Source of the DNA: Massilia eurypsychrophila
Lineage (GTDB): Bacteria; Pseudomonadota; Gammaproteobacteria; Burkholderiales; Burkholderiaceae_D
Reading direction: 5' to 3'
NCBI RefSeq assembly: GCF_002760655.1
Contig: NZ_PDOC01000021.1
Span: forward strand, 1-64,000
Length of the DNA stretch: 64,000 nt
In this document: piece after piece, positions 46,303 through 57,832 of the stretch
How positions within the stretch are numbered: the stretch's first letter is position 1
How the letters are laid out: each line of letters opens with the position of its first letter
Notes under the pieces: generated by a model
Told to the model about the DNA's origin: nothing
What the model saw: only the letters and a program-made list of their open reading frames with translations
Databases searched by the model: none
Position numbers and translations under genes: made by a program

Positions 46303-48225
46303 CTAAGAAGACTTCCGCACACGCAGATACCACTCACACAGTAGGCGAACTTGTTTGGCGGTGTAGCCTTTTCCCACCATGCGCGCGACAAAGTCGGCGT
46401 GCTTGTTGGCGTCCTCGGCCGACGCCTTGGCGTTGAACGAGATGACCGGGAGCAGTTCCTCGGTGTTCGAGAACATCTTCTTCTCGATGACGGTACGGAA
46501 TTTCTCGTAGCTGGTCCAGGCCGGGTTCTTGCCGCCGTTGGTGGCGCGCGCGCGCAAGCCGAAGTTGACGATCTCGTTGCGGAAATCCTTCGGGTTGGAA
46601 ATGCCGGCCGGCTTCTCGATCTTTTCCAGTTCGCTGTTGAGCGAGTCGCGATCGAACGATTCGCCGGTGTCCGGATCGCGGAACTCCTGGTCCTGGATCC
46701 AGAAGTCGGCGAATGTGACGTAGCGGTCGAAAATGTTCTGGCCGTATTCCGAATAGCTTTCCAGGTAGGCGGTCTGGATTTCCTTGCCGATGAAGTCAAC
46801 GTAGCGCTGCGCCAGGTGCTCCTTGATGTACGACATGTAGCGTTGCTCGGTCTCGGGCGCGAACTGCTCGCGCTCGATCTGCTGCTCGAGTACATACAGC
46901 AGGTGCACCGGGTTGGCCGCCACTTCGGTGTTGTCGAAGTTAAAGACCTTCGACAGGATCTTGAAGGCGAAGCGGGTCGACAAGCCATTCATGCCTTCGT
47001 CGACGCCGGCGTAGTCGACGTACTCGTGCATCGACTTCGCCTTCGGATCGGTGTCTTTCAGGTTTTCGCCGTCGTACACGAGCATCTTGCTGAAGATGCT
47101 CGAGTTTTCGGGATCCTTCAGGCGCGACAGGATGGCGAACTGCGCCATCATCTTCATCGTGCCCGGCGCGCACGGCGCCTGCTCGAGCGAGGAGTTGCGG
47201 ATCAGCTTGTCGTAGATCTTGATTTCGTCCGACACGCGCAGGCAGTACGGCACCTTGACTATATAGATACGGTCGAGGAAAGCCTCGTTGTTGCGGTTGT
47301 TGCGGAAGGTTTTCCACTCCGACTCGTTGGAGTGGGCCAGCACGATGCCGTCGAACGGGATGGCGCCGAAGCCTTCGGTGCCCTTGTAGTTGCCTTCCTG
47401 GGTCGCCGTCAGCAGCGGGTGCAGCACCTTGATCGGCGCCTTGAACATCTCGACAAATTCCATCAGGCCCTGGTTGCCAAGGCACAGGCCGCCGGAGTAG
47501 CTGTAGGCGTCCGGATCGTCCTGGGCATAGTCTTCGAGCTTGCGGATGTCGACCTTGCCGACCAGCGAGGAGATGTCCTGGTTGTTCTCGTCGCCCGGCT
47601 CGGTCTTGGAGATGGCGATTTGCTTGAGCATGGACGGGTAACGCTTGACGACGCGGAACTTGTTGATGTCGCCGTTGAATTCGTGCAGGCGCTTGACTGC
47701 CCATGGGCTCGGAATGGTGCGCAGGTAGCGGCGCGGGATGCCGTAGTCCTCTTCGAGGATGACGCCGTCTTCGTCCTCGTTGAACAGGCCGAGCGGCGAT
47801 TCGTTGACGGGCGAGCCCTTCAGGCAGTAGAACGGCACCTGCTCCATCAGCGACTTGAGTTTTTCGGCGATCGACGACTTGCCGCCGCCGACGGGCCCGA
47901 GCAGGTAGAGAATCTGCTTGCGCTCTTCCAGCCCCTGGGCGGCGTGGCGGAAGTACGACACCACCTGCTCGATGACTTCCTCGGTGCCGTAGAAATCCTT
48001 GAACGCGGGATACAACTTGATGACCTTGTTGGCGAAAATGCGCGACAGCCGCGTGTCGTTGCGGGTGTCGACAAGCGTCGGCTCGCCGATTGCCGCCAGC
48101 ATCCGCTCCGGTGCCGTGGCGTACGTCAGGTGATCTTTCTTGCACAGTGCCAAATACTCAGAAAGGGAAAATTCCTCTTCCCGGGTACGCTCATAACGAG
48201 CTGCGTAGTTGTCAAAAATGGTCAT
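46303..48225 (-). CDS. prkA: PrkA serine protein kinase (YeaG type)
   Basis: A 640-aa AAA+/kinase protein. FDNYAARYERTREEEFSLSEYL is the family N-terminus, Walker A is LLGPVGGGKSSIAEKL near residue 105-120, and IVLAHSNESEWKTFRNNRNNEAFLDRIYIVKVPYCLRVSDEIKIY is the AAA+ sensor region. The C-terminal PrkA domain follows. In E. coli YeaG matters in stationary phase and nitrogen starvation. ATG 48225 is preceded by AAGGA; a start at 48261 is unsupported. First gene of prkA-yeaH-spoVR, with a candidate sigma-54 promoter upstream. Confidence 0.96.
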   Translation of the reverse strand: MTIFDNYAARYERTREEEFSLSEYLALCKKDHLTYATAPERMLAAIGEPTLVDTRNDTRLSRIFANKVIKLYPAFKDFYGTEEVIEQVVSYFRHAAQGLEERKQILYLLGPVGGGKSSIAEKLKSLMEQVPFYCLKGSPVNESPLGLFNEDEDGVILEEDYGIPRRYLRTIPSPWAVKRLHEFNGDINKFRVVKRYPSMLKQIAISKTEPGDENNQDISSLVGKVDIRKLEDYAQDDPDAYSYSGGLCLGNQGLMEFVEMFKAPIKVLHPLLTATQEGNYKGTEGFGAIPFDGIVLAHSNESEWKTFRNNRNNEAFLDRIYIVKVPYCLRVSDEIKIYDKLIRNSSLEQAPCAPGTMKMMAQFAILSRLKDPENSSIFSKMLVYDGENLKDTDPKAKSMHEYVDYAGVDEGMNGLSTRFAFKILSKVFNFDNTEVAANPVHLLYVLEQQIEREQFAPETEQRYMSYIKEHLAQRYVDFIGKEIQTAYLESYSEYGQNIFDRYVTFADFWIQDQEFRDPDTGESFDRDSLNSELEKIEKPAGISNPKDFRNEIVNFGLRARATNGGKNPAWTSYEKFRTVIEKKMFSNTEELLPVISFNAKASAEDANKHADFVARMVGKGYTAKQVRLLCEWYLRVRKSS

Positions 48226-48267
48226 TTGAATGTCCTTTAATGTGCATGTATGCATTGTCACTGTCGC

Positions 48268-48285
48268 CGGCAGAATTGCTGCCCC
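48268..48285 (-). promoter_or_regulatory. candidate sigma-54 promoter of prkA
   Basis: Read on the minus strand, GGGGCAGCAATTCTGCC has GG and GC dinucleotides separated by 10 nt, the -24/-12 spacing of sigma-54 promoters. The match to TGGCAC-N5-TTGC is partial. A start about 12 nt later leaves a leader near 30 nt before the prkA ATG at 48225. In E. coli the homologous yeaGH operon is NtrC/sigma-54 dependent, which supports the call. Confidence 0.4.
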
Positions 48286-49813
<1,528 letters not shown>

Positions 49814-49819
49814 GAAGTC

Positions 49820-52342
49820 ATGCTGATTCAATCGTTCCGGATGACTGCGCGCGACTGGCGCGCGGGTGAACTGCGCTTCCTGCTGGTGGCGCTGATCATC
49901 GCCGTCGCCTCGCTGTCGGCGGTGGGATTTTTCATCGACCGCATGCGCTCGAGCCTGAATCGCGATGCGCACCAACTGCTCGGCGCCGACCTGCTGGTCA
50001 ATGGCGACCAGCCGGTGCGCGCGGAGTGGCGCGCCGAGGCGCAGCGGCGCGGCCTGATTTTGGCCGACACCGTCACCTTCCCGAGCATGGCGCAGGCGGG
50101 CGAGGGCGAGGCCTCGCTGGCGCAGCTGGCGTCGGTCAAGGCGGTCAGCGACGGCTATCCGCTGCGCGGCCAGGTAAAGGTCACGCGCGACGCCGCCGAC
50201 ATCAAGGGCGTCAAGACCGACGCCACCCCGGCGCCGGGCACCGTGTGGGTCGACGCCAATGTGCTGACGGCGTTGAAGACGTCGGTCGGCGGCGCCGTCA
50301 AGGTCGGCGAAAAGCGCTTCACCATCGCCCAGATCATCGCCGCCGAACCGGACCGCGGTCCGTCGTTCGCCAATTTCGCGCCGCGCGTCATGCTGTCCAT
50401 GGCAGACCTGGCCGCCACCGGCCTGGTCGACAACGGTTCGCGCGTGACGTACCGGATGCAGGTGGCGTCGCCGTCGGCGAACGATTTTGCGCCGGTGGCG
50501 CAGTACGAGCAGTGGCTCAAGGCGCGCATCGCCGAAGCCGGCGCCAAGGGCGTGCGGATCGAATCGCTGGAAAACGGCCGTCCCGAGATGCGCGCCACGC
50601 TCGACCGCGCCGACCGCTTCCTGTCGCTGGTGGGCCTCTTGTCGGCGATGCTGGCGGCGGTGGCCGTGGCGATGGCGGCGCGCCGCTTCATGCTGCGCCA
50701 CCTGGACGCGTGCGCGATGCTGCGCTGCCTCGGGCTGTCGCAGAACGAAGTGAGCGCGCTGTACCTGATCGAATTCGTGCTGGTCGGCCTGGCCGGCAGC
50801 GTGCTCGGCGTGCTGGTCGGCTTCGGCGCCCACTACGTGCTGCTCGAACTGATCGGAAAATTCATCAGCACCGAGCTGCCGCCGGTGTCGCTGCTGCCGG
50901 CGCTGCAGGGCATCGCCACCGGCATGCTGCTGCTGGTCGGCTTCGCGCTGCCGCCGGTGCTCCAGCTGCGCAATGTGCCGCACAACCGCGTGATCCGCCG
51001 CGAGCAGGCGGCGCCGCAGGCGATGGTCGTGGCCACCTACGGCTTCGGCGTGGCCGCGTTTGTCGCGCTGCTGCTGTGGCAGGCCGGCGACACCAAACTG
51101 GCGCTGCTGACGGCGGTCGGTTTTCTTGCCGGCTTTGGCCTCTTCGCGCTGGCCGGCTGGCTTGGCCTGCTGTCGCTGCGCCGCCTGCGTGGCGCGTTCG
51201 ACCACCAGAGCTGGCGCTTCGCCGTCAGCGCGCTGCAGCGCCGGCCGGGAGCGACGATCGTGCAGGTGGTGTCGCTGGCGCTTGGCCTGATGGCGCTGCT
51301 GCTGCTGACGGTGGTGCGCGGCGACCTGATGGGCGCCTGGCGCAGCGCCACGCCGGCCGATGCGCCGAACCGCTTCATCATCAACATCATGCCGGACCAG
51401 CGCGAGCAGGTCGAACAGCGGCTGGTGGCGGCGGGCGTGAAGGAGGCGGTACTGTACCCGATGATCCGCGGGCGCCTGACGGCGGTCAACGACCAGCCGA
51501 TTACCGCCACCACTTACCAGGCGGACGATGCGCGCCGGCTGGCCGACCGCGAATTCAACCTGTCGAGCATGAAGCAGATGCAGGCGTCGAACCAGATCGT
51601 CGCCGGCAAGTGGTACGAGGACAAACCCGGCATGGCCGAAGCATCGGTCGAGCAAGGCATCGCCAAGACGCTGCGCCTCAAGCTCGGCGACACCATGCGA
51701 TTCGATATCGCCGGGCAGATCGTGAATGCGCGCGTGACGAGCCTGCGCAAGCTCGAATGGGGTTCGATGCGCGCCAACTTCTTCGTCATCATCAATCCGC
51801 AGGCGATGAAGGAAACGCCGCAGACCTTGATGACGGCGTTTCACCTGCCGCCGTCCGGTGTTGGCCTGACCAACGCGCTGACGCGCGAATTTCCGAACCT
51901 GACCGTGATCGATGTCAGCGGCATCATCTCCCAGCTGCAGGAGGTGCTCGACCAAGTGGTGACGGCGGTCGAATTCCTGTTCCTGTTCACGCTCGCCTCG
52001 GGCGTGCTGGTGCTGTACGCCGCGCTGATGGGTTCGCAAGACGAGCGCACGCGCGAGTCGGGCCTGCTGCGCGCATTGGGCGCGACCCGCCGGCAGCTGT
52101 CGCAGGCGCAGTGGATCGAGTTCTCGCTGGTGGGTGGTTTGTCGGGCCTGTTGGCGGCGAGCGGCGCCGCGGCGCTCGGCTGGGCGCTGGCGACGTACCA
52201 GTTCAAGTTCGAATGGACCTTCAGCCCGGTGGTGTGGATGGCCGGCGTGGCGGTCGGCATCGTCTGCGCCATCGCCGGCGGCTGGCTGGGACTACGCAAT
52301 GTGCTGAAACAGCCGCCGCTGCAGACGCTGCGCCAGGGCTGA
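49820..52342 (+). CDS. FtsX-like ABC transporter permease (YbbP type)
   Basis: An 840-aa inner-membrane protein with two FtsX/MacB permease units: an N-terminal helix (LRFLLVALIIAVASLSAVGFFIDRM), a large periplasmic domain, and clusters of helices around FLSLVGLLSAMLAAVAVAMAAR, then a second set near VTAVEFLFLFTLASGVLVLYAALMGSQDERTRESGLLRALGATR. YbbP-type permeases normally work with the ATPase YbbA; no ABC ATPase is adjacent here. The gene follows the deaminase by 6 nt and precedes the hemoglobin gene. Probable role in lipoprotein or envelope export is inference. Confidence 0.88.
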   Translation: MLIQSFRMTARDWRAGELRFLLVALIIAVASLSAVGFFIDRMRSSLNRDAHQLLGADLLVNGDQPVRAEWRAEAQRRGLILADTVTFPSMAQAGEGEASLAQLASVKAVSDGYPLRGQVKVTRDAADIKGVKTDATPAPGTVWVDANVLTALKTSVGGAVKVGEKRFTIAQIIAAEPDRGPSFANFAPRVMLSMADLAATGLVDNGSRVTYRMQVASPSANDFAPVAQYEQWLKARIAEAGAKGVRIESLENGRPEMRATLDRADRFLSLVGLLSAMLAAVAVAMAARRFMLRHLDACAMLRCLGLSQNEVSALYLIEFVLVGLAGSVLGVLVGFGAHYVLLELIGKFISTELPPVSLLPALQGIATGMLLLVGFALPPVLQLRNVPHNRVIRREQAAPQAMVVATYGFGVAAFVALLLWQAGDTKLALLTAVGFLAGFGLFALAGWLGLLSLRRLRGAFDHQSWRFAVSALQRRPGATIVQVVSLALGLMALLLLTVVRGDLMGAWRSATPADAPNRFIINIMPDQREQVEQRLVAAGVKEAVLYPMIRGRLTAVNDQPITATTYQADDARRLADREFNLSSMKQMQASNQIVAGKWYEDKPGMAEASVEQGIAKTLRLKLGDTMRFDIAGQIVNARVTSLRKLEWGSMRANFFVIINPQAMKETPQTLMTAFHLPPSGVGLTNALTREFPNLTVIDVSGIISQLQEVLDQVVTAVEFLFLFTLASGVLVLYAALMGSQDERTRESGLLRALGATRRQLSQAQWIEFSLVGGLSGLLAASGAAALGWALATYQFKFEWTFSPVVWMAGVAVGIVCAIAGGWLGLRNVLKQPPLQTLRQG

Positions 52343-52384
52343 TGAGGGAGTGGGGCATGACGGTCGTGCCGGCCGTGCGCTATC

Positions 52385-52783
52385 ATGGCGGGCATGACAC
52401 TATCCCCCACTTTGTATGACACCATCGGCGGCGAACAGCGCCTGCGCGAGCTGGTCGACCGCTTCTATGACCTGATGGAGCTCGAGCCCGAGTTCGCCGG
52501 CATCCGCGCGCTGCACCCAACGCCGATGGACGGCTCGCGCGACAAGCTGTTCATGTTCCTGTCCGGCTGGATGGGCGGTCCCGACCTGTTCGTGGAGCGC
52601 CACGGCCACCCGCGGCTGCGCGCGCGCCACCTGCCGTTTGCGATCGGCAGCAGCGAGCGCGATCAGTGGCTGCGGGCGATGGCGTGGGCGATGGAAGACG
52701 TCGGCATCGACGAGGCGCTGCGCCTGCGGCTGATGGAGTCGTTTTACCAGACCGCCGACTGGATGCGGAACAAGGCCGACTGA
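52385..52783 (+). CDS. group 2 truncated hemoglobin
   Basis: A protein of 132 aa (129 if the ATG at 52394 is used). TLYDTIGGEQRLRELVDRFYDLMELEPEFAGIRALHP, SRDKLFMFLSGWMGGPDLFVERHGHPRLRARHLPFAIG and ERDQWLRAMAWAMEDVGI are typical of the TrHbO group, with the proximal His in ARHLPF. Such globins bind oxygen, NO or peroxide. The stop overlaps the rmuC start (TGATG). Neither start codon has a clear ribosome-binding site. Confidence 0.93.
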   Translation: MAGMTLSPTLYDTIGGEQRLRELVDRFYDLMELEPEFAGIRALHPTPMDGSRDKLFMFLSGWMGGPDLFVERHGHPRLRARHLPFAIGSSERDQWLRAMAWAMEDVGIDEALRLRLMESFYQTADWMRNKAD

Positions 52784-54105
52784 TGACGCAGACAGAATTC
52801 ATCATCCTCGCGCTGCTGGCGGCGGTGGCCATCGTGCTGCTGCTGGTGCTGTTGATGCGCGGGCGCGGCAACCAGGACGCCCAGTTCGAGCGGCTCGAAC
52901 GAGCGCTGCAGGCCGGCCTGCAGGCGACACGGCAGGAGCTGGCGGCCAGCATGGCCCACAACCACGCCGGCAGCGTGCAGCAGCTCGACGGCATGCGCCA
53001 GCAGATCCACACCCAGGGCGCCAGCGGGCGCGAAGAACAGGCAGTCACGCTCAAGCGGCTGGCCGACACGCTTAGCCGGAGCATTTCCGCGCTGACCGAG
53101 TCGAATGCGCAGCGCATGGCCGAAGTGCGCGCGACGCTCGAAGCGAAGATCAAGGACCTGCAACTTGACAACGCGGCGCGCCTGGAAGAGATGCGCAAGA
53201 CGGTCGATGAAAAGCTGCATGCCACGCTCGAGACGCGGCTGACCGAATCGTTCCGGGTGGTGTCGGAGCGGCTCGAGAAGGTGCACCAGGGCCTGGGCGA
53301 AATGCAGCAGCTGGCGATCGGCGTGGGCGACCTGAAACGGGTGCTGACGAATGTGAAAACACGCGGCACCTGGGGCGAAGTGCAGCTCGAGATGCTGCTT
53401 GAGCAGGTGCTCACCGCGGACCAGTATGCGAAAAACGTCGAGACCATTCCCGGCAGCGGCGCGCGGGTGGAATTTGCCATCAAGCTGCCCGGCAGCGTCG
53501 ATGGCGGCGCGCCGGTGTGGCTGCCGATCGACGCCAAGTTCCCGAAGGAGCAGTACGAGCGCCTGGTCGACGCGGCCGACCGCGCCGATGCCGACGGCGT
53601 GCAGCAGTTCGGCCGCGACCTGGAACGCGCGGTGCGCGGCGAAGCGAAAACCATCTGCGAAAAATACCTGTCGCCGCCGCTGACGACCGATTTCGCCATT
53701 CTGTTCCTGCCGACCGAAGGGCTGTACGCCGAAGTGATGCGGCGCCCCGGCCTGGCGGACGATTTGCAGCGCACCCTGCGCGTCAGCATCGCCGGGCCGT
53801 CGACCTTATCGGCCATCCTCAGCAGCCTGCAGATGGGCTTTCGCACGCTGGCGCTGGAGAAGCGTTCGTCCGAGGTGTGGCAGGTGCTGGGCGCGGTCAA
53901 GACCGAGTTCGGCAAGTTCGGCGATGTGCTCAGCCAGACCCGCCTGACGCTGGAGCGGGCCGCCAAGAACATCGAAAGCGCCGAAGTGCGTAGCCGCCAG
54001 ATGGCGCGCAAGTTAAAATCGGTGGAAGCGCTGCCGAGCGAAGCGGCGCAACTGCTGCTGGGACCCGACATCGACCATGCGGAGTTGGACAGCCCCGGCG
54101 GATAA
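52783..54105 (+). CDS. rmuC: DNA recombination protein RmuC
   Basis: A 440-aa protein: one N-terminal membrane helix (about residues 5-26), a coiled coil to about residue 190 ([21 protein letters not shown]...), then the RmuC nuclease-like domain with [43 protein letters not shown] and [17 protein letters not shown]. RmuC limits inversion of short repeats in E. coli. ATG 52783 shares one base with the hemoglobin stop, so the two genes are coupled. Confidence 0.95.
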   Translation: MTQTEFIILALLAAVAIVLLLVLLMRGRGNQDAQFERLERALQAGLQATRQELAASMAHNHAGSVQQLDGMRQQIHTQGASGREEQAVTLKRLADTLSRSISALTESNAQRMAEVRATLEAKIKDLQLDNAARLEEMRKTVDEKLHATLETRLTESFRVVSERLEKVHQGLGEMQQLAIGVGDLKRVLTNVKTRGTWGEVQLEMLLEQVLTADQYAKNVETIPGSGARVEFAIKLPGSVDGGAPVWLPIDAKFPKEQYERLVDAADRADADGVQQFGRDLERAVRGEAKTICEKYLSPPLTTDFAILFLPTEGLYAEVMRRPGLADDLQRTLRVSIAGPSTLSAILSSLQMGFRTLALEKRSSEVWQVLGAVKTEFGKFGDVLSQTRLTLERAAKNIESAEVRSRQMARKLKSVEALPSEAAQLLLGPDIDHAELDSPGG

Positions 54106-54122
54106 CCGTCATCGGAGACACC

Positions 54123-56120
54123 ATGCCCCCACGTACTCCGGCGCTGCCGGCGGCCGCCATCCGTTCGGCGAACCGCACCAAGATCGTCAGCGCCCTCGAT
54201 GCGGTGCGCCTGATCCACGATGGCGATACGGTTGCCACCGGCGGCTTCGTCGGCATCGGCTTTGCCGAGAATATCGCGGTGGCGCTGGAACAGACGTTCC
54301 TGGCGGGCGAAGACGGGCAGCGCCATCCGCGCGACCTGACCCTGGTGTATGCGGCCGGGCAGGGCGACGGCCGTGACCGCGGCCTGAACCACCTGGCGCA
54401 CGCCGGGCTGGTCAAGCGCGTCATCGGCGGGCACTGGAGCCTGGTGCCGAAACTGCAGAAGCTGGCGATGACGAACCAGATCGAAGCGTACAACCTGCCG
54501 CAAGGGGTCATCAGCCAGCTGTTTCGCGATACCGCGGCCGGCAAGCCGGGACTGCTGACACACGTGGGCCTGGGCACCTTCGTCGATCCGCGTTTCGGCG
54601 GCGGCAAGATCAACGCCAGCACCCACGAGGACCTGGTCGAAGTGATGACGGTGGGCGGCAAGGAGTGCCTGTTCTACAAGGCGCTGCCGATCCAGGTCGG
54701 CATCATTCGCGGCACCACCGCCGACGCCAACGGCAACGTGACGATGGAGAAGGAGGCGCTGACGCTCGAAGCCCTGGCCATTGCGATGGCGGCGCACAAT
54801 TCGGGCGGCATCGTCATCGTGCAGGTCGAGCGGATCGCCGAGAACGGCAGCCTCAATCCGCGCGACGTCAAGATCCCCGGCATCCTGGTCGACTGCGTGG
54901 TGGTGGCGGAAAAGCCGGAATATCACATGCAGACGTTCGCCGAGCCGTACAGCGCGGCGTTTGCCAGCGAACTGCGGGTGCCGCTGTCGTCGATCGCGCC
55001 GATGCCGCTGTGCGAGCGCAAGGTGATCGCGCGGCGCGCGCTGATGGAACTGCGGCCGAACGACGTCGTCAATCTTGGCATCGGCATGCCGGAAGGCGTG
55101 GCCAGCGTGGCGGCCGAAGAAAAGCTGCTCGACCTGATCACGCTGACGGCGGAGCCGGGCGTCATCGGCGGCATTCCGGCCGGCGGCCTCAATTTTGGCG
55201 CCGCCACCAATGCCGACGCGATCATCGACCAGCCGTACCAGTTCGACTTCTACGACGGCGGCGGGCTCGATGTCGCCTGCCTTGGCCTGGCGCAGGCGGA
55301 CCGCTGCGGCAACCTGAACGTGAGCAAATTCGGCACCAGGCTGGCCGGCGCCGGCGGCTTCATCAACATCAGCCAGAACGCCAAGAAGGTGGTGTTCGTC
55401 GGTACATTTACTGCCGGCGGGCTGAGGATCGCCATCCGTGGCGGCCAGCTGCAGATCGTCGAAGAGGGCGCGTCGCGCAAGTTCATCGACGAGGTGGAGC
55501 ACCGCACTTACTCCGGCAAGTACGCGCTCGAGCGCGGGCAGACGGCGCTGTACGTGACCGAACGCTGCGTGTTCCGGCTGGTCGACAGTGGCCTGGAACT
55601 GATCGAGATCGCGCCCGGCGTCGACCTGCAGCGCGACATCCTGGCGCACATGGGTTTCATGCCGGCGATCAGTGCAGACCTGAAGCTGATGGACGCGCGC
55701 ATCTTCGCCCCCGCGGCAATGGGCTGGCGCACGCCGATGCTGGCGCAGCCGCTCGAACAACGCCTCACGTACGACGCGCAAAAGCGCCTGTTCTTCGTCA
55801 ATTTCGAAGGATTCGAGATAGCGTCGATGGCCGACATCGACGCCGTCAGCGCGCTGGTGGCGGCGCGCCTGGCGCCGGTCGGGCACAAGGTGCCGGCCAT
55901 CGTCAACTACGACAACTTCACGATCGCGCCAGACCTGCTCGATGCGTACGTCGAGATGGTCAATGCGCTGACGGAGCGCTTTTACAGCCGCGTCACGCGC
56001 TACACGCACAGCACCTTCATGCGCGCGTATGTGGGCGCCGCGTTCACTCGCAGCCATAAGGAGCCGGCGCTGTATGCCAGCCCTGCCGAGGCGCTGTCGA
56101 AGCTCACGGACGACGAATAG
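54123..56120 (+). CDS. fused acetyl/acyl-CoA transferase (family I) with C-terminal extension
   Basis: A 665-aa family I CoA-transferase with alpha and beta units in one chain, like E. coli YdiF (531 aa). Motifs: [65 protein letters not shown]; the expected catalytic Glu344 is in TAEPGVIGG. It probably activates short-chain acids with CoA from acetyl-CoA or similar. The last ~135 residues (from about [10 protein letters not shown]) have no counterpart in YdiF; they may form an extra domain. It follows rmuC by 17 nt. Confidence 0.87.
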   Translation: MPPRTPALPAAAIRSANRTKIVSALDAVRLIHDGDTVATGGFVGIGFAENIAVALEQTFLAGEDGQRHPRDLTLVYAAGQGDGRDRGLNHLAHAGLVKRVIGGHWSLVPKLQKLAMTNQIEAYNLPQGVISQLFRDTAAGKPGLLTHVGLGTFVDPRFGGGKINASTHEDLVEVMTVGGKECLFYKALPIQVGIIRGTTADANGNVTMEKEALTLEALAIAMAAHNSGGIVIVQVERIAENGSLNPRDVKIPGILVDCVVVAEKPEYHMQTFAEPYSAAFASELRVPLSSIAPMPLCERKVIARRALMELRPNDVVNLGIGMPEGVASVAAEEKLLDLITLTAEPGVIGGIPAGGLNFGAATNADAIIDQPYQFDFYDGGGLDVACLGLAQADRCGNLNVSKFGTRLAGAGGFINISQNAKKVVFVGTFTAGGLRIAIRGGQLQIVEEGASRKFIDEVEHRTYSGKYALERGQTALYVTERCVFRLVDSGLELIEIAPGVDLQRDILAHMGFMPAISADLKLMDARIFAPAAMGWRTPMLAQPLEQRLTYDAQKRLFFVNFEGFEIASMADIDAVSALVAARLAPVGHKVPAIVNYDNFTIAPDLLDAYVEMVNALTERFYSRVTRYTHSTFMRAYVGAAFTRSHKEPALYASPAEALSKLTDDE

Positions 56121-56190
56121 AAATTTGGTCGCACACGCCAGCGAAGTCGCATACAATCGGGTTGCCTTTTACTCAACAAGGAAATCCACG

Positions 56191-57549
56191 GTGAATGCGA
56201 CCAGTCTGGCGGATCATGATTGTGTAGCCCGCGCGATGCGGTTTTGCGTGGCGGCGGCGCTACTGATGGCTGGCGCGTCGGCGCAGGCAGGTCTCAGCTT
56301 CCAGATGAACGTGGCCACGCACAATCAGCCTGGGACGGGGACGACCACCAGCCGGCCGGAGCACGAGCGCGTCACAAGCCAGGTGGTACTCGGGGAGCGC
56401 CACATTGCCGTCGTCGCCCCAGCGGATGCTCAGATTTACGATTTCAGCAGCCGGCGCCGATATCGGGTCGATCTGAAGGACAGCACCTTTGTCGACTACT
56501 CGCTGTTCGATACGGTCGGCTTTCGCGTCATGGAAGTGAAGAACCGCGAGAACCTGCGCCGCACGCTAGCTGCCGCCCAGATCGACCAGATCGTGTTCGA
56601 CCCGGTATTCGATGAGCACGCGCTGTCGCTTGCCTCGTCAACCCAGCGCACGCTGGACGAACGCGCGGACGGTCCCGAGACCATCCTGTCGATCGACGGC
56701 AAGCCATTGATGAAAATCGCCGCGGGCGGCACTGCGGTCAGCGCCAGCGACGCCGCGTTGTTAACGCGGTACGTGCGCTACCAGTTCGGCGGCCATCCGC
56801 TGGTGCTGGCCAAACTGGCTGCGCTGCGCCGCGTTCCTTCCACGTTTGTGATGTACTACGCAAGCACCGGTGGAACCGAGACGAGTACGTTTACGGTGTC
56901 GGGAATGACGCTGGCGGCGGCCGACTATGAGATGGGTAAGTATTCGCCCCGCAGCGGCGGCGATGAAATCGCCCTGCTGCTCGATCGCGCGCAGCTAGCG
57001 CGGGTACCGGCGCTGGAGAAGCGCCGCCAGGCCCACGACGCTGAGATGAATACTGCGTTTGCCGATAAGCGCACGCTCGACGGCATGCTTGGCGCGGCCG
57101 AATGGCACTTGATGACCGGGGCGCCGATGGAGCGGTTTACCGCTGAACGGCTGGCGATGATCCAGGCCGATCCGTCGGTGCGGGCGGTTGGCCAGGCGAT
57201 GAATCCGCGCGACAAAGCGGGGCTTCTCGCGGCAGCGCGCGTGATGCAGTCGATGCAGGCGCAGACCATGAGCAAGCGGTACATCCTGCAGCTGTTCGAA
57301 GCGAATCACCGGGTAAAACTGGGCGAACGAAGCGCGGCGCTGAAGCTGTTTGCCAGCGTGCTGCGCGCTAATCCGGCGCTGGCCGGCGCCTACAAGGACA
57401 TGGGCGACACCTTGATTGCCGGGTTTGATATGCCGCGCGCCTGGCGCGCGTGGGACCAGGGCAGGCGCATCGCGCCGGGACACGGTCTGTTTGAATCGGT
57501 CAATCAGTTCGAACAGAAGCTGATGCGGGATCATCCTGAGTATTTTTAA
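56191..57549 (+). CDS. exported protein with C-terminal TPR-like repeat, unknown function
   Basis: A 452-aa protein that starts at GTG 56191, with an AAGGA box 8 nt upstream. A signal peptide follows (MRFCVAAALLMAGASAQA, about residues 16-33). The central part contains beta-rich text (RVTSQVVLGERHIAVVAPADAQIYDF; STFTVSGMTL), and the C-terminus has TPR-like helices (VLRANPALAGAYKDMGDTLIAGFDMPRAWRAWDQGRRIAPGH). I do not recognise the family. It lies 70 nt after the CoA-transferase and is followed by two palindromic repeats. An ATG at 56236 is a weaker start. Confidence 0.75.
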   Translation: MNATSLADHDCVARAMRFCVAAALLMAGASAQAGLSFQMNVATHNQPGTGTTTSRPEHERVTSQVVLGERHIAVVAPADAQIYDFSSRRRYRVDLKDSTFVDYSLFDTVGFRVMEVKNRENLRRTLAAAQIDQIVFDPVFDEHALSLASSTQRTLDERADGPETILSIDGKPLMKIAAGGTAVSASDAALLTRYVRYQFGGHPLVLAKLAALRRVPSTFVMYYASTGGTETSTFTVSGMTLAAADYEMGKYSPRSGGDEIALLLDRAQLARVPALEKRRQAHDAEMNTAFADKRTLDGMLGAAEWHLMTGAPMERFTAERLAMIQADPSVRAVGQAMNPRDKAGLLAAARVMQSMQAQTMSKRYILQLFEANHRVKLGERSAALKLFASVLRANPALAGAYKDMGDTLIAGFDMPRAWRAWDQGRRIAPGHGLFESVNQFEQKLMRDHPEYF

Positions 57550-57565
57550 CGGCTGATCGTTAGCC

Positions 57566-57670
57566 AGCAGCGCCGTCATTCTGGCCTCGCGAGGACCCAT
57601 GGCGGGCGTGCCGTGTCACTTCGCTTCGCTCAGCATGGATCCCCGCTTTCGCGAGGATGACGGTTTTTAG
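57566..57670. repeat. palindromic intergenic repeat, copy 1
   Basis: A 105-nt unit starting AGCAGCGCCGTCATT and ending GCGAGGATGACGGTTTTTAG. It is an imperfect palindrome: CCGTCA, CGCGAGG and CCATG on the left are mirrored by CATGG, TCGCGA and TGACGG on the right. The CGTCAT...GATCCATGC type of text is a common dispersed repeat in proteobacterial genomes. A second copy follows 15 nt later. Confidence 0.75.
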
Positions 57671-57684
57671 GTTTTGCGGCTGCG

Positions 57685-57790
57685 AGCAGCGCTGTCAACT
57701 TCGCGCGAGCGGCAACCCATGGTGAGCGTGCGATGTCACCTCGCTCTGCTCAGCATGGGTGCGCCGCTTCGCGAGGATGACGGTATTTAA
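57685..57790. repeat. palindromic intergenic repeat, copy 2
   Basis: A 106-nt direct copy of the unit at 57566: it starts AGCAGCGCTGTCAACT and ends GCGAGGATGACGGTATTTAA, sharing CCCATGG, TGTCACCTCGCT and TCAGCATGG text, with many single differences. The divergence suggests an old tandem duplication. It lies between convergent genes and may also act as a two-way transcription stop. Confidence 0.75.
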
Positions 57791-57832
57791 TTGCCGGCTT
57801 CATTTGCGCCGCGGCATCGCCGCAGTACCGCG

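Noticed and set aside
46351-48240. Plus-strand open frame of about 630 codons across prkA
   Set aside because: Antisense to PrkA, which has Walker and sensor motifs; the frame has no protein-like features.
52551-56156. Minus-strand open frame of about 1200 codons across rmuC and the CoA-transferase
   Set aside because: Antisense shadow of genes with clear motifs. Its composition is typical of GC-driven frames.
57566-57790. CRISPR-like repeat at 57.6 kb
   Set aside because: Only two long, diverged units with palindromic ends; no spacer-repeat spacing and no cas genes.
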